A stretch of 22,295 nt of DNA, taken from the NCBI GenBank assembly GCA_910579135.1, contig CAJTTM010000038.1, positions 1 to 22,295 of the forward strand, written 5' to 3'. Below the pieces are notes generated by a model. That model was given only the letters and a program-made list of their open reading frames with translations, did not search any database and was not told where the DNA came from. Each line of letters starts with the position of its first letter. Position 1 is the stretch's first letter. The position numbers were made by a program, and so were the translations under genes. Below are positions 1 to 5,046 of the stretch, piece by piece. The DNA comes from an uncultured Erysipelotrichales bacterium. Lineage in GTDB: Bacteria > Bacillota_I > Bacilli_A > Erysipelotrichales > Coprobacillaceae.

Positions 1-43
1 CTCCCGTAATCAGCGTTTAATTATTTACGCTGTCTACTGGGAG
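1..43. other. Two-tier hairpin at the window edge, function unknown
   Basis: Bases 1-5 (CTCCC) pair with 39-43 (GGGAG), and 11-16 (CAGCGT) pair with 27-32 (ACGCTG). GTAAT and TCTACT form an internal loop and a 10-nt AT-rich apical loop closes the structure. It is much more GC-rich than its surroundings. No T-tract follows directly, so it is not a standard terminator. It matches no riboswitch or leader family that I recognise. It could be a structured RNA cut by the window edge, or part of an upstream element. Confidence 0.4.
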
Positions 44-82
44 GTTATCATATCATTCATTTCTTATCTTTTTTATATATAA

Positions 83-211
83 TATAAAAATATTATTATT
101 TCTCATCAATATAAAAATGAATTGGAAGATATTTGTAATGCTTTATGAGAAGTGAAACAAGGTAAATTTATATCAGAAACCAAAGTTATAAATAAAAGTC
201 TATCTGTTAAG
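83..211 (+). pseudogene. Possible decayed 3' end of a small gene
   Basis: One frame from 83 to the TAA at 209-211 reads like protein and carries a single in-frame TGA at 146-148. The tail after that stop reads EVKQGKFISETKVINKSLSVK. The sequence before it includes NELEDICNAL. No start codon or ribosome binding site is visible. The last ten codons lie inside the left 41-bp repeat. I do not recognise the family; the acidic-basic helical look resembles the end of a small antitoxin-like protein, but that is a guess. It may also be chance reading of AT-rich intergenic DNA. Bases 1-290 hold no intact gene. Confidence 0.2.
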
Positions 212-224
212 TAAAAATACTTGA
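184..224 (+). repeat. Left copy of a 41-bp perfect direct repeat (attL-like)
   Basis: All 41 bases are identical to 2648-2688. The sequence begins AGTTATAAATAAAAGTC and ends AAATACTTGA. The copy contains the first arm, the loop and half of the second arm of the stem-loop that is complete at the right copy, so the hairpin is broken here and continues into AAATATC. The final TTGA corresponds to the first four bases of the rpsP -35 box in the other copy. This is the pattern expected if DNA was inserted next to rpsP. Confidence 0.85.
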
Positions 225-231
225 AAATATC

Positions 232-275
232 AAGAGATAAGAAGTCGTTTGATTTCTTATCTCTTTTATATATTT
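232..275. terminator. Strong intrinsic terminator, possibly bidirectional
   Basis: A perfect 12-bp stem pairs 232-243 (AAGAGATAAGAA) with 254-265 (TTCTTATCTCTT) around a 10-nt loop. TTATATATTTT follows. A further AAAATATC/GATATTTT complementarity flanks it on both sides. On the plus strand it would stop transcripts entering from the left. On the minus strand it lies just after the ribbon-helix-helix gene, whose stop is at 291-293, so it can serve convergent genes. It stands beside the repeat that broke the older stem-loop and may replace its function. Confidence 0.75.
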
Positions 276-290
276 TGATATTTTTTGTAA

Positions 291-446
291 TTAATCTGTT
301 CTGTCTTGATTTTTTTTTATAAAGCTTTTGAGAACTAGGTTTATATACTGGGACAATGAGCGATCATCTTCTTCAGCTAATTTTTTAATTTCATTAAGTA
401 CATCTTCATCAACAGTAATGCTTATCTTTGTTTTTAATGGTTTCAT
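291..446 (-). CDS. Small ribbon-helix-helix (CopG/Arc-like) DNA-binding protein
   Basis: This 51-aa protein begins MKPLKTKISITVDEDVLNEI and continues with KKLAEEDDRSLSQYINLVLK. Residues 6-13 (TKISITVD) form the predicted beta strand that inserts into the DNA major groove. Two helices follow, split by the typical turn at DDRSLSQ. This layout is standard for CopG, Arc and small antitoxin repressors, which act as dimers. The start is supported by AGGAGTT on the minus strand (revcomp of 452-458). It is divergent from the lipoprotein operon and shares a 97-nt intergenic region with it, so it probably represses itself or that operon. No toxin gene is adjacent. It could be an orphan antitoxin, a plasmid-type copy-control relative, or a dedicated repressor. 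Confidence 0.85.
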   Translation of the reverse strand: MKPLKTKISITVDEDVLNEIKKLAEEDDRSLSQYINLVLKSFIKKNQDRTD

Positions 447-494
447 AATATAACTCCTTTTTTTATCAAATATACCATTAACGAGTGAAAAATA

Positions 495-523
495 TTGACA
501 AATCGTATAAAGTAGGATAAAGT
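495..523 (+). promoter_or_regulatory. Candidate promoter of the lipoprotein operon
   Basis: A perfect TTGACA (495-500) is followed after 17 bases by TAAAGT (518-523), a four-of-six match to the -10 box. Transcription would start near 530, giving a short leader before AGGAGG (532-537) and the ATG at 544. The -10 region lies inside the tandem 10-bp repeats described separately. The weak -10 makes this a tentative call. Confidence 0.5.
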
Positions 524-534
524 GGTATAAAAGG
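505..534 (+). promoter_or_regulatory. Three tandem 10-bp repeats, candidate operator
   Basis: The units are GTATAAAGTA (505-514), GGATAAAGTG (515-524) and GTATAAAAGG (525-534), spaced exactly 10 bp, about one helical turn. A related GGTATA lies in the opposite orientation at 471-476 (TATACC on the plus strand), close to the divergent regulator gene. Ribbon-helix-helix dimers bind short repeats on one DNA face, so this array is the natural candidate site for the protein encoded at 291-446. It covers the predicted -10 box and ribosome binding site of the lipoprotein operon, which fits repression. Confidence 0.45.
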
Positions 535-543
535 AGGGGAAGA

Positions 544-1791
544 ATGAAAAAAGTTTTAAGATTGTTTTTAGTGTTATCTCTGTTTTTTTGTTATGGATGT
601 GCAAATAACGAAATAACTAGTAATAATGAAGAAAAACAATCAAATGATGAAATGGAAACAGAAAATTATCAAGGAAGGATAAAAGATTTCAAATATCTAA
701 AAAGAGATAATCTATTTTTGTTAGATTTAGAGGATGGTGAAAATATTATTATTGATTCAGAAGGGAATATACATAATCGTGAAGAATTAACATCTAGATA
801 TTTGGACGAGGAACACTCAAGTGGTTATACTGGAATTTGCAAATTGGAAACTAGGGAAATATATGATGTATTTGGTAACAGTGCTCAAGATGAATTTATA
901 AGTGATTATGACCATGAAGCGATATTAGGGGTTTGTCAGATGGATGATCAAGATGTTGTTCTTATATTAGAAAAAAACGATACTCCTAAAAGTAGCCAAA
1001 CTATTATTAAAATATATGATGAAAATGCAAATTTCTTGCGTGAAGTAAAATCAACAGATTCAATTTTTAAAAAGAAAGGGATAGAGGAATATTTTAAGAA
1101 TATTTGTGGATTTCATTATAGTGGTGATGATATTTGCAGTATAGTATATAAAATGGCCAATATTGAAGGATTGTTTGGTATTAATGTAAAGACAGGTGAA
1201 ATTGTAGAACCTGATGTTAAATTTTCTGATGGTTATGGAATTGTTGATAGAATAAATGATAAAAGAATTGTAGACGTACACGGAAAGACAATAAAAGATT
1301 CTCTTGATAGGAATTATGGAGAACTTTCTAACTATCATAATGGATTTTTCTTTAGTCGAACTACTAAAAAATTTTATGATATTAATTTGAATGTTAAAAT
1401 TGATTTAAGTGAATATAATGTATCTTTATGGTCAAATGACGATAAGGAATCTTATGTTTTTAATGATGGATATTGTGGTATAGAGGTAAGAAATGATAAT
1501 GATACAAAATTTTTTGGTGTTATTAATGATAAAGGTAAATGGATAATTGAATTAACTGATACATTAACTTCGAGACCAATAGTAGAAAAAATCAATGATA
1601 AAATGCTAGAATTGGGAGGAAATCAAATTTATAATATGGAAACTAAAGAATATAGAGAAATTCCATATGAGGTAACTAGGAATAGACCGGTTTTAATAAA
1701 TGGTCAATATTATTTTTTAAATGAACAAAAAGAATTTTGTTTATACAATCCTAATAATAATGAGATTCAATCATTGAAAATTGTTGGATAA
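544..1791 (+). CDS. Lipoprotein with WG-repeat-like beta segments
   Basis: The 415-aa protein has a Lys-rich N-terminus, a hydrophobic stretch (residues 4-17) and a lipobox ending YGC, so Cys19 should be lipidated and the protein anchored outside the membrane. A low-complexity acidic linker (residues 20-42, many Asn and Glu) follows. The rest is beta-rich. At about 205-225 and 320-340 it carries segments such as FGVINDKGKWIIE, which resemble WG/KWG repeats, a module thought to form propeller-like or extended beta structures. No enzyme motif is seen. AGGAGG at 532-537 supports the ATG. It is first in a three-gene lipoprotein operon divergent from a small DNA-binding protein. Its function is unknown; surface binding is a reasonable inference. 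Confidence 0.8.
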   Translation: MKKVLRLFLVLSLFFCYGCANNEITSNNEEKQSNDEMETENYQGRIKDFKYLKRDNLFLLDLEDGENIIIDSEGNIHNREELTSRYLDEEHSSGYTGICKLETREIYDVFGNSAQDEFISDYDHEAILGVCQMDDQDVVLILEKNDTPKSSQTIIKIYDENANFLREVKSTDSIFKKKGIEEYFKNICGFHYSGDDICSIVYKMANIEGLFGINVKTGEIVEPDVKFSDGYGIVDRINDKRIVDVHGKTIKDSLDRNYGELSNYHNGFFFSRTTKKFYDINLNVKIDLSEYNVSLWSNDDKESYVFNDGYCGIEVRNDNDTKFFGVINDKGKWIIELTDTLTSRPIVEKINDKMLELGGNQIYNMETKEYREIPYEVTRNRPVLINGQYYFLNEQKEFCLYNPNNNEIQSLKIVG

Positions 1792-1833
1792 ACAAAAATT
1801 TAAATAGAAGTGCAAATAAAGGAGAAACAGAAG

Positions 1834-2172
1834 ATGATTAAGAAGATTTTAATAAGTTTAATTTTATGTATGTGTATGTTAGTTGGATGCAATTCTAATA
1901 CAAATCCAATTAAAGGACATTGGATTAAGGATTGCAGTGGATATGTACATGTATATTTTAATGATGATGAATATAATTCTGTGAAGATAGTAAAAATGAT
2001 GGGAGAAACTACAGGAACATATGAGGTTAAAGGAGATTCATTAAGAATTATCACAAAAACTGAAGAGAATATATATAACTATAAGATAGAAAATGATGTA
2101 TTGGAATTATCAGATCCAAATGATCCTGAGGATGTAGAAGTGTATTATCGTGCAAACGATAATGATCAATAA
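1834..2172 (+). CDS. Small lipoprotein with a GHW motif
   Basis: The protein is 112 aa. MIKKILISLILCMCMLVGC is a textbook lipoprotein signal with lipobox LVGC. I chose the ATG at 1834 over an upstream in-frame GTG (1810) because AAAGGAG (1818-1824) is correctly spaced and the Lys pair then sits at the N-terminus. The mature part has KGHW soon after the Cys, followed by alternating beta-type sequence (TGTYEVKGDSLRIITKT). This recalls the lipocalin-like GxW small lipoproteins, in which a strand order of GxW, G-x-Y and L-x-I forms a small barrel. It shares the GHWI segment and layout with the next gene and is probably a diverged duplicate. Function unknown. Confidence 0.75.
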   Translation: MIKKILISLILCMCMLVGCNSNTNPIKGHWIKDCSGYVHVYFNDDEYNSVKIVKMMGETTGTYEVKGDSLRIITKTEENIYNYKIENDVLELSDPNDPEDVEVYYRANDNDQ

Positions 2173-2187
2173 TGAGGAGTTATATGT

Positions 2188-2610
2188 ATGTATAAAAAAG
2201 GTAAAATATTAATTTTTGTGTTGGGATTATGTTTTCTTATAGGATGTAATATTAAAAATAAGAATGATTTATATTTAGAAGGGCATTGGATTGAACAACA
2301 CGGAAAAAACGAAATTGAAATAGTTTTTAAAAATTCTAAAAACAATGATAATGAAGGAAAACTAATATGGATATTAAGAAATGTTGATGAGCCAGAGTAT
2401 GAAGAAGAATTTGATTATAAAATTATTCAAGAGAATGGTGATAACTATTTAGTGTGTTCAGAAACATCAAGTTGGTTGAAAAAAGCCAAGTATGAAATTA
2501 TAGATTTTGATAATGAAAATTCTATATATAAAAAACAAATGAAGTTATATACTGGCTCTATTATGGATGATGGATCAATGTTTTATTTCTCTTTTTATAT
2601 GCTAAAATGA
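2188..2610 (+). CDS. Small lipoprotein, probable paralogue of the preceding one
   Basis: The protein is 140 aa. It has a Lys-rich start, a hydrophobic stretch and the lipobox LIGC, with Cys20 as the expected lipidated residue. After a short Asn/Lys linker comes YLEGHWIEQHG, matching the KGHWIKD segment of the preceding lipoprotein. Predicted beta strands follow (EIEIVFKN, YLVCSETS). GAGGAG (2174-2179) precedes the ATG, and only 15 nt separate it from the gene before, so the two are surely cotranscribed. A lipocalin-like fold is plausible but unproven. The gene ends shortly before the right 41-bp repeat. Function unknown. Confidence 0.75.
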   Translation: MYKKGKILIFVLGLCFLIGCNIKNKNDLYLEGHWIEQHGKNEIEIVFKNSKNNDNEGKLIWILRNVDEPEYEEEFDYKIIQENGDNYLVCSETSSWLKKAKYEIIDFDNENSIYKKQMKLYTGSIMDDGSMFYFSFYMLK

Positions 2611-2647
2611 ATAGTGATATAAAATGTTGAATCATATTAAAAACTCG

Positions 2648-2688
2648 AGTTATAAATAAAAGTCTATCTGTTAAGTAAAAATACTTGA
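2648..2688 (+). repeat. Right copy of the 41-bp perfect direct repeat (attR-like)
   Basis: All 41 bases are identical to 184-224. It ends in TTGA, and the next two bases, CA, complete the TTGACA -35 box of rpsP. The copy also completes a stem-loop with the bases to its right. The right flank therefore looks like the original chromosome, and the 41 bases probably belonged to the region between the upstream gene and rpsP before the insertion. Confidence 0.85.
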
Positions 2689-2702
2689 CAGATATTTTAT
2701 TT
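2665..2702 (+). terminator. Stem-loop overlapping the rpsP promoter
   Basis: TATCTGTTAAGTA (2665-2677) pairs with TACTTGACAGATA (2682-2694) with one G-U pair and an AAAA loop. TTTTATTT follows. It would stop readthrough from the lipoprotein genes and, before the insertion, from the gene upstream of rpsP. The -35 box of rpsP lies in the second arm. Only 7 bp of this stem remain at the left repeat. Confidence 0.6.
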
Positions 2703-2712
2703 GTGTTATGAT
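2685..2712 (+). promoter_or_regulatory. rpsP promoter
   Basis: TTGACA (2685-2690) and TATGAT (2707-2712) are separated by 16 bases. Transcription should start near 2719, leaving a leader of about 27 nt that contains GGAGG (2733-2737). This promoter drives rpsP and khpA, and rimM and trmD by readthrough. Confidence 0.8.
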
Positions 2713-2745
2713 ATATGAGCAAAATATAAATCGGAGGTAGAAATT

Positions 2746-3018
2746 ATGGCAGTAAAGATTAGATTAAAAAGAATGGGAGCAAAGAGAGCTCCATTTTATA
2801 GAATTGTTGCAGCTGATTCAAGAGCTCCAAGAGATGGACGTTTTATTGAACAATTAGGAACATATGATCCTACTAAAAATCCTGCAGCTGTTACATTAAA
2901 GGAAGAAGAAATTTTAAAATGGTTAAATGATGGAGCACAACCATCTGATACTGTAAGAAATTTGTTATCTAAAGCTGGTATCATGAAAAAATTTGCTGAT
3001 TCAAAAGTAAATAAATAA
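2746..3018 (+). CDS. rpsP: Small ribosomal subunit protein bS16
   Basis: This 90-aa protein binds 16S rRNA in the body of the 30S subunit and aids its assembly. The family signature is clear at the N-terminus (VKIRLKRMGAKRAPFYRIV, then ADSRAPRDGRFIEQLGTYDP), and the length is normal for Firmicutes. GGAGG lies 8 nt before the ATG. It heads the rpsP-khpA-rimM-trmD series known from Bacillus and has its own strong promoter. That promoter now lies directly beside the right boundary of the inserted lipoprotein block, so readthrough or topological effects from the block could influence it. Confidence 0.98.
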   Translation: MAVKIRLKRMGAKRAPFYRIVAADSRAPRDGRFIEQLGTYDPTKNPAAVTLKEEEILKWLNDGAQPSDTVRNLLSKAGIMKKFADSKVNK

Positions 3019-3029
3019 GGTGAAGTACG

Positions 3030-3281
3030 ATGGATTATGTTAAGGCTTTACATGATATTGCAGTAGAATTAGTTGATGATAAAGAACATTTAGAAGTAAG
3101 AGAAATGCCTTCTTTAGAAGAAAATACAATTGTGTTGTATGTTTATGCAGCTTCTAATGATATTGCAAAGTTAATTGGAAGAAAAGGTATTGTTGCGAGT
3201 TCGATTCGTCAATTGATGTCTGTTTCTGGTAGACTTCATGATAAAAAGTTAGATATTAAGTTTGAATCATATGGAGAATAG
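3030..3281 (+). CDS. khpA: KH-domain RNA-binding protein KhpA (YlqC family)
   Basis: The 83-aa protein is a single KH domain. The RNA-gripping GxxG loop is G50-R-K-G53 inside LIGRKGIVASSIR, followed by the usual helix. In Gram-positive bacteria KhpA pairs with KhpB (Jag/EloR) to bind small RNAs and 5' UTRs and to influence cell elongation. Partner and role are family knowledge, since KhpB is not in this window. The ATG follows the rpsP stop by 11 nt with AAGGTGA as ribosome binding site. Its stop codon (3279-3281) lies inside the first arm of an intrinsic terminator, so expression may be partly uncoupled from rimM-trmD. Confidence 0.95.
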   Translation: MDYVKALHDIAVELVDDKEHLEVREMPSLEENTIVLYVYAASNDIAKLIGRKGIVASSIRQLMSVSGRLHDKKLDIKFESYGE

Positions 3282-3305
3282 ATGTGTTAGCACATCTATT
3301 TTTTT
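3277..3305 (+). terminator. Intra-operon terminator between khpA and rimM
   Basis: AATAGATGTG (3277-3286) pairs perfectly with CACATCTATT (3291-3300) around TTAG, and the T-tract is unbroken to 3305. The khpA stop is in the first arm, and the rimM ribosome binding site starts one base after the T-tract. It should reduce readthrough from rpsP-khpA into rimM-trmD. Ribosomes finishing khpA would cover the first arm, so termination may depend on translation. Confidence 0.75.
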
Positions 3306-3318
3306 AAAGGAGAAGGAA

Positions 3319-3813
3319 ATGGAAAAAATTAGAATAGCAAAAATTGTAAATACTCATGGTATTAGAGGAGATTTAAAGTTAAAATCTTATAGTGATTTTG
3401 TAGAAGAAAGATTTAAAAAAGGACATCATGTTTATATTCGCTATAATAATGAGGATATTGAGATGGTTGTTAATAAACATCGTACTCATAAAGGAATGGA
3501 ACTAGTTTGTTTTGAAGATCATTTAGATATTAATTTGGTTGAAAAGTATAAGAATTGTTATATCTATGATTATAAGGATACTGATTTATTAGATGAAGAT
3601 GAATATTATGTATCTGATTTAATTGGATGTGATGTTTATGATAAAGGTGAATTTATTGGTAAAGTAGAAGATGTTCAATTATATCCTCACCATGATATTT
3701 TGATTGTAAAAAATAATGATAAGGAATATAAAATTCCTTATGTCAATGCTTTTATTGTTGATGAAGATATCGATAATCAAAGAATTGATGTTGAGCTAAT
3801 TGAGGGATTTTAG
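3319..3813 (+). CDS. rimM: 16S rRNA-processing factor RimM
   Basis: The 164-aa protein assists maturation of the 30S head by binding uS19 and 16S rRNA. The N-terminal beta-barrel domain begins IRIAKIVNTHGIRGDLKLKS, the family hallmark. The C-terminal PRC-barrel carries YYVSDLIGCDVYD and IPYVNAFI. The frame is open back to 3262, but the ATG at 3319 is the likely start: AAGGAG (3307-3312) is well placed, the homology begins there, and earlier codons would run through the terminator hairpin. It ends directly against trmD with no spacer, the usual pairing. Confidence 0.96.
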   Translation: MEKIRIAKIVNTHGIRGDLKLKSYSDFVEERFKKGHHVYIRYNNEDIEMVVNKHRTHKGMELVCFEDHLDINLVEKYKNCYIYDYKDTDLLDEDEYYVSDLIGCDVYDKGEFIGKVEDVQLYPHHDILIVKNNDKEYKIPYVNAFIVDEDIDNQRIDVELIEGF

Positions 3814-4533
3814 ATGAGAATAGATATATTATCATTATTTCCTTCAATGTTTGATGGTTTTTTAAATACTTCTATTATTAAACGTGCTATTGATGCTTCT
3901 TTAGTAGAAGTACATATTCATGATTTTAGAGAGTATTCATTAAATAAACATAAGAAAGTTGATGATTATCCTTATGGTGGGGGACAAGGAATGGTATTAG
4001 CTTGTCAACCAATTATTGATTGTTTAAAAGATGTTGTAAGTGATGAATCATTTGTGATTTTGATGTCCCCTCAAGGACAAACATTAAAACAATCATTAAG
4101 TGTTGAATTATCTTGTTATAAGCATCTTGTTATTATTTGTGGTCACTATGAAGGTTTTGATGAGCGTATTAGAGATTATGTGGATATGGAACTTTCTATT
4201 GGTGATTATGTATTAACAGGTGGTGAACTTTCTAGTATGGTTGTATGCGATTCTATTATTCGTCTGATTGATGGAAGTATAAGAGAAGAGTCGCATGAAG
4301 ATGATTCTTTTAGTCATGGTTTATTAGAATATCCTCAATATACAAGACCTTTTGAATATGATGGAAATGAAGTTCCTGAGGTTTTATTGAGTGGTCATCA
4401 TGAAAATATTAGAAAATGGAGATTGAAACAATCTTTATTAAAAACATATAGAAAAAGACCTGATTTATTAGAAAATAGAGAGTTTACTCAAGAGGAAATA
4501 GAAATATTAGAAGAAATAAAAAATAATCATTGA
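3814..4533 (+). CDS. trmD: tRNA (guanine-N1)-methyltransferase TrmD
   Basis: The 239-aa enzyme uses S-adenosylmethionine to make m1G37 next to the anticodon, which prevents +1 frameshifting. The deep trefoil-knot signatures are all present: YGGGQGMVL, MSPQGQ, CGHYEGFDERI and SIGDYVLTGGE. The following helix-turn region (SGHHENIRKWR) carries the expected tRNA-binding residues. Length is normal. The ATG begins at the base after the rimM stop, so the two are translationally coupled. The TGA stop lies inside the -35 box of the rplS promoter. Confidence 0.98.
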   Translation: MRIDILSLFPSMFDGFLNTSIIKRAIDASLVEVHIHDFREYSLNKHKKVDDYPYGGGQGMVLACQPIIDCLKDVVSDESFVILMSPQGQTLKQSLSVELSCYKHLVIICGHYEGFDERIRDYVDMELSIGDYVLTGGELSSMVVCDSIIRLIDGSIREESHEDDSFSHGLLEYPQYTRPFEYDGNEVPEVLLSGHHENIRKWRLKQSLLKTYRKRPDLLENREFTQEEIEILEEIKNNH

Positions 4534-4558
4534 TTTTATTTGTGAAAAATGATAGAAT
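4530..4558 (+). promoter_or_regulatory. rplS promoter
   Basis: TTGATT (4530-4535), overlapping the trmD stop, and TAGAAT (4553-4558) are separated by 17 bases. A TG one base before the -10 gives an extended -10 (ATGATAGAAT). Transcription would start near 4565, just before the L19 leader. Confidence 0.75.
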
Positions 4559-4568
4559 AGACAAGCAA

Positions 4569-4599
4569 AAGTTCCGCTGGTATCTATACGAATGAACTT
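4569..4599 (+). ncRNA. Ribosomal protein L19 leader RNA
   Basis: AAGTTC (4569-4574) pairs with GAACTT (4594-4599), and GTAT (4580-4583) with ATAC (4586-4589). The intervening CGCTG and GAAT make a conserved-looking internal loop. A short hairpin with GTTCCGCTG and GAATGAAC just upstream of rplS is typical of the L19 leader described in Firmicutes, thought to let L19 control its own synthesis. The assignment rests on position and remembered sequence. Confidence 0.75.
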
Positions 4600-4629
4600 T
4601 GAAGACTAAATTATAGGAGGAAAAGTACA

Positions 4630-4980
4630 ATGAATTTACAGCTAGTAGATGAAATTACTAAAAAACAATTAAGAAAAGATATTCCTGATTTTAAAGCTGG
4701 GGATACAGTAAAAGTTTATGTAAAGATTAAAGAAGGAGACAAAACACGTGTTCAGTTATTTGAAGGTGTTTGTATTGCGAAAAAAGGTAAAGGGATTTCT
4801 GAAACATTTACAGTAAGAAAGATCTCTTATCAAGTTGGTGTAGAAAGAACTTTCCCAATTCATTCTCCAATCATTGATAGAGTAGAAGTTGTTAAGATTG
4901 GTAAAGTACGTAGAGCTAAATTACATTATTTACGTGGATTATCTGGTAAAGCAGCTAGAATCAAAGAAATTAGAAAATAG
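4630..4980 (+). CDS. rplS: Large ribosomal subunit protein bL19
   Basis: The 116-aa protein sits at the 30S-50S interface near bridge B8. The family core is obvious: DIPDFKAGDTVKVYVKI, RVQLFEGVCIAKKG, FTVRKISYQVGVERTFPIHS and the basic tail KVRRAKLHYLRG. Length matches the usual 114-117 aa. AGGAGG (4615-4620) precedes the ATG. It forms its own transcription unit, with an extended -10 promoter and L19 leader in front and a strong terminator behind. Confidence 0.98.
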   Translation: MNLQLVDEITKKQLRKDIPDFKAGDTVKVYVKIKEGDKTRVQLFEGVCIAKKGKGISETFTVRKISYQVGVERTFPIHSPIIDRVEVVKIGKVRRAKLHYLRGLSGKAARIKEIRK

Positions 4981-4986
4981 TAGATT

Positions 4987-5014
4987 GAGGAGCATTGTGC
5001 TCCTCTTCTTTTTT
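4987..5014 (+). terminator. rplS terminator
   Basis: GAGGAGCA (4987-4994) and TGCTCCTC (4998-5005) form a perfect stem with a TTG loop, followed by TTCTTTTTT. The stem is unusually GC-rich for this sequence. Its loop overlaps the predicted -35 box for lepB. Confidence 0.9.
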
Positions 5015-5023
5015 AGATATAAT
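4995..5023 (+). promoter_or_regulatory. Candidate lepB-rbgA-rnhB promoter
   Basis: TATAAT (5018-5023) lies 17 bases after TTGTGC (4995-5000). The -35 match sits in the loop and second arm of the rplS terminator, so the two signals share DNA. The -10 is perfect and the -35 is fair. Confidence 0.6.
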
Positions 5024-5046
5024 AGGATTATTAGGAGGAATCAATA

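Larger units (their letters stand above)
184..2688. mobile_element. Putative inserted unit bounded by 41-bp direct repeats
   Basis: The unit holds a terminator, a ribbon-helix-helix gene and three lipoprotein genes, in a stretch that is otherwise conserved housekeeping DNA. Exchange between the repeats would remove 2,464 bp and leave one 41-bp copy. I see no terminal inverted repeats, transposase or integrase. That argues against a simple insertion sequence. It fits either a cis-mobilizable element moved by a recombinase encoded elsewhere, or a segment acquired by homologous exchange. The boundaries are seen directly; the mobility is inferred. Confidence 0.45.

Noticed and set aside
146..148. 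In-frame TGA read as tryptophan (Mollicutes code)
   Set aside because: Several intact genes here end in TGA at the expected length (trmD, trmFO, hemW overlap) and Trp is written TGG, so the standard code applies.
1060..1338. 92-aa minus-strand open frame inside the first lipoprotein gene
   Set aside because: It is Ile/Tyr/Asn-rich, as expected from the antisense of AT-rich coding DNA, and has no ribosome binding site. The same applies to the minus-strand frames at 1800-2054, 10640-10900, 12130-12393 and 20845-21030.
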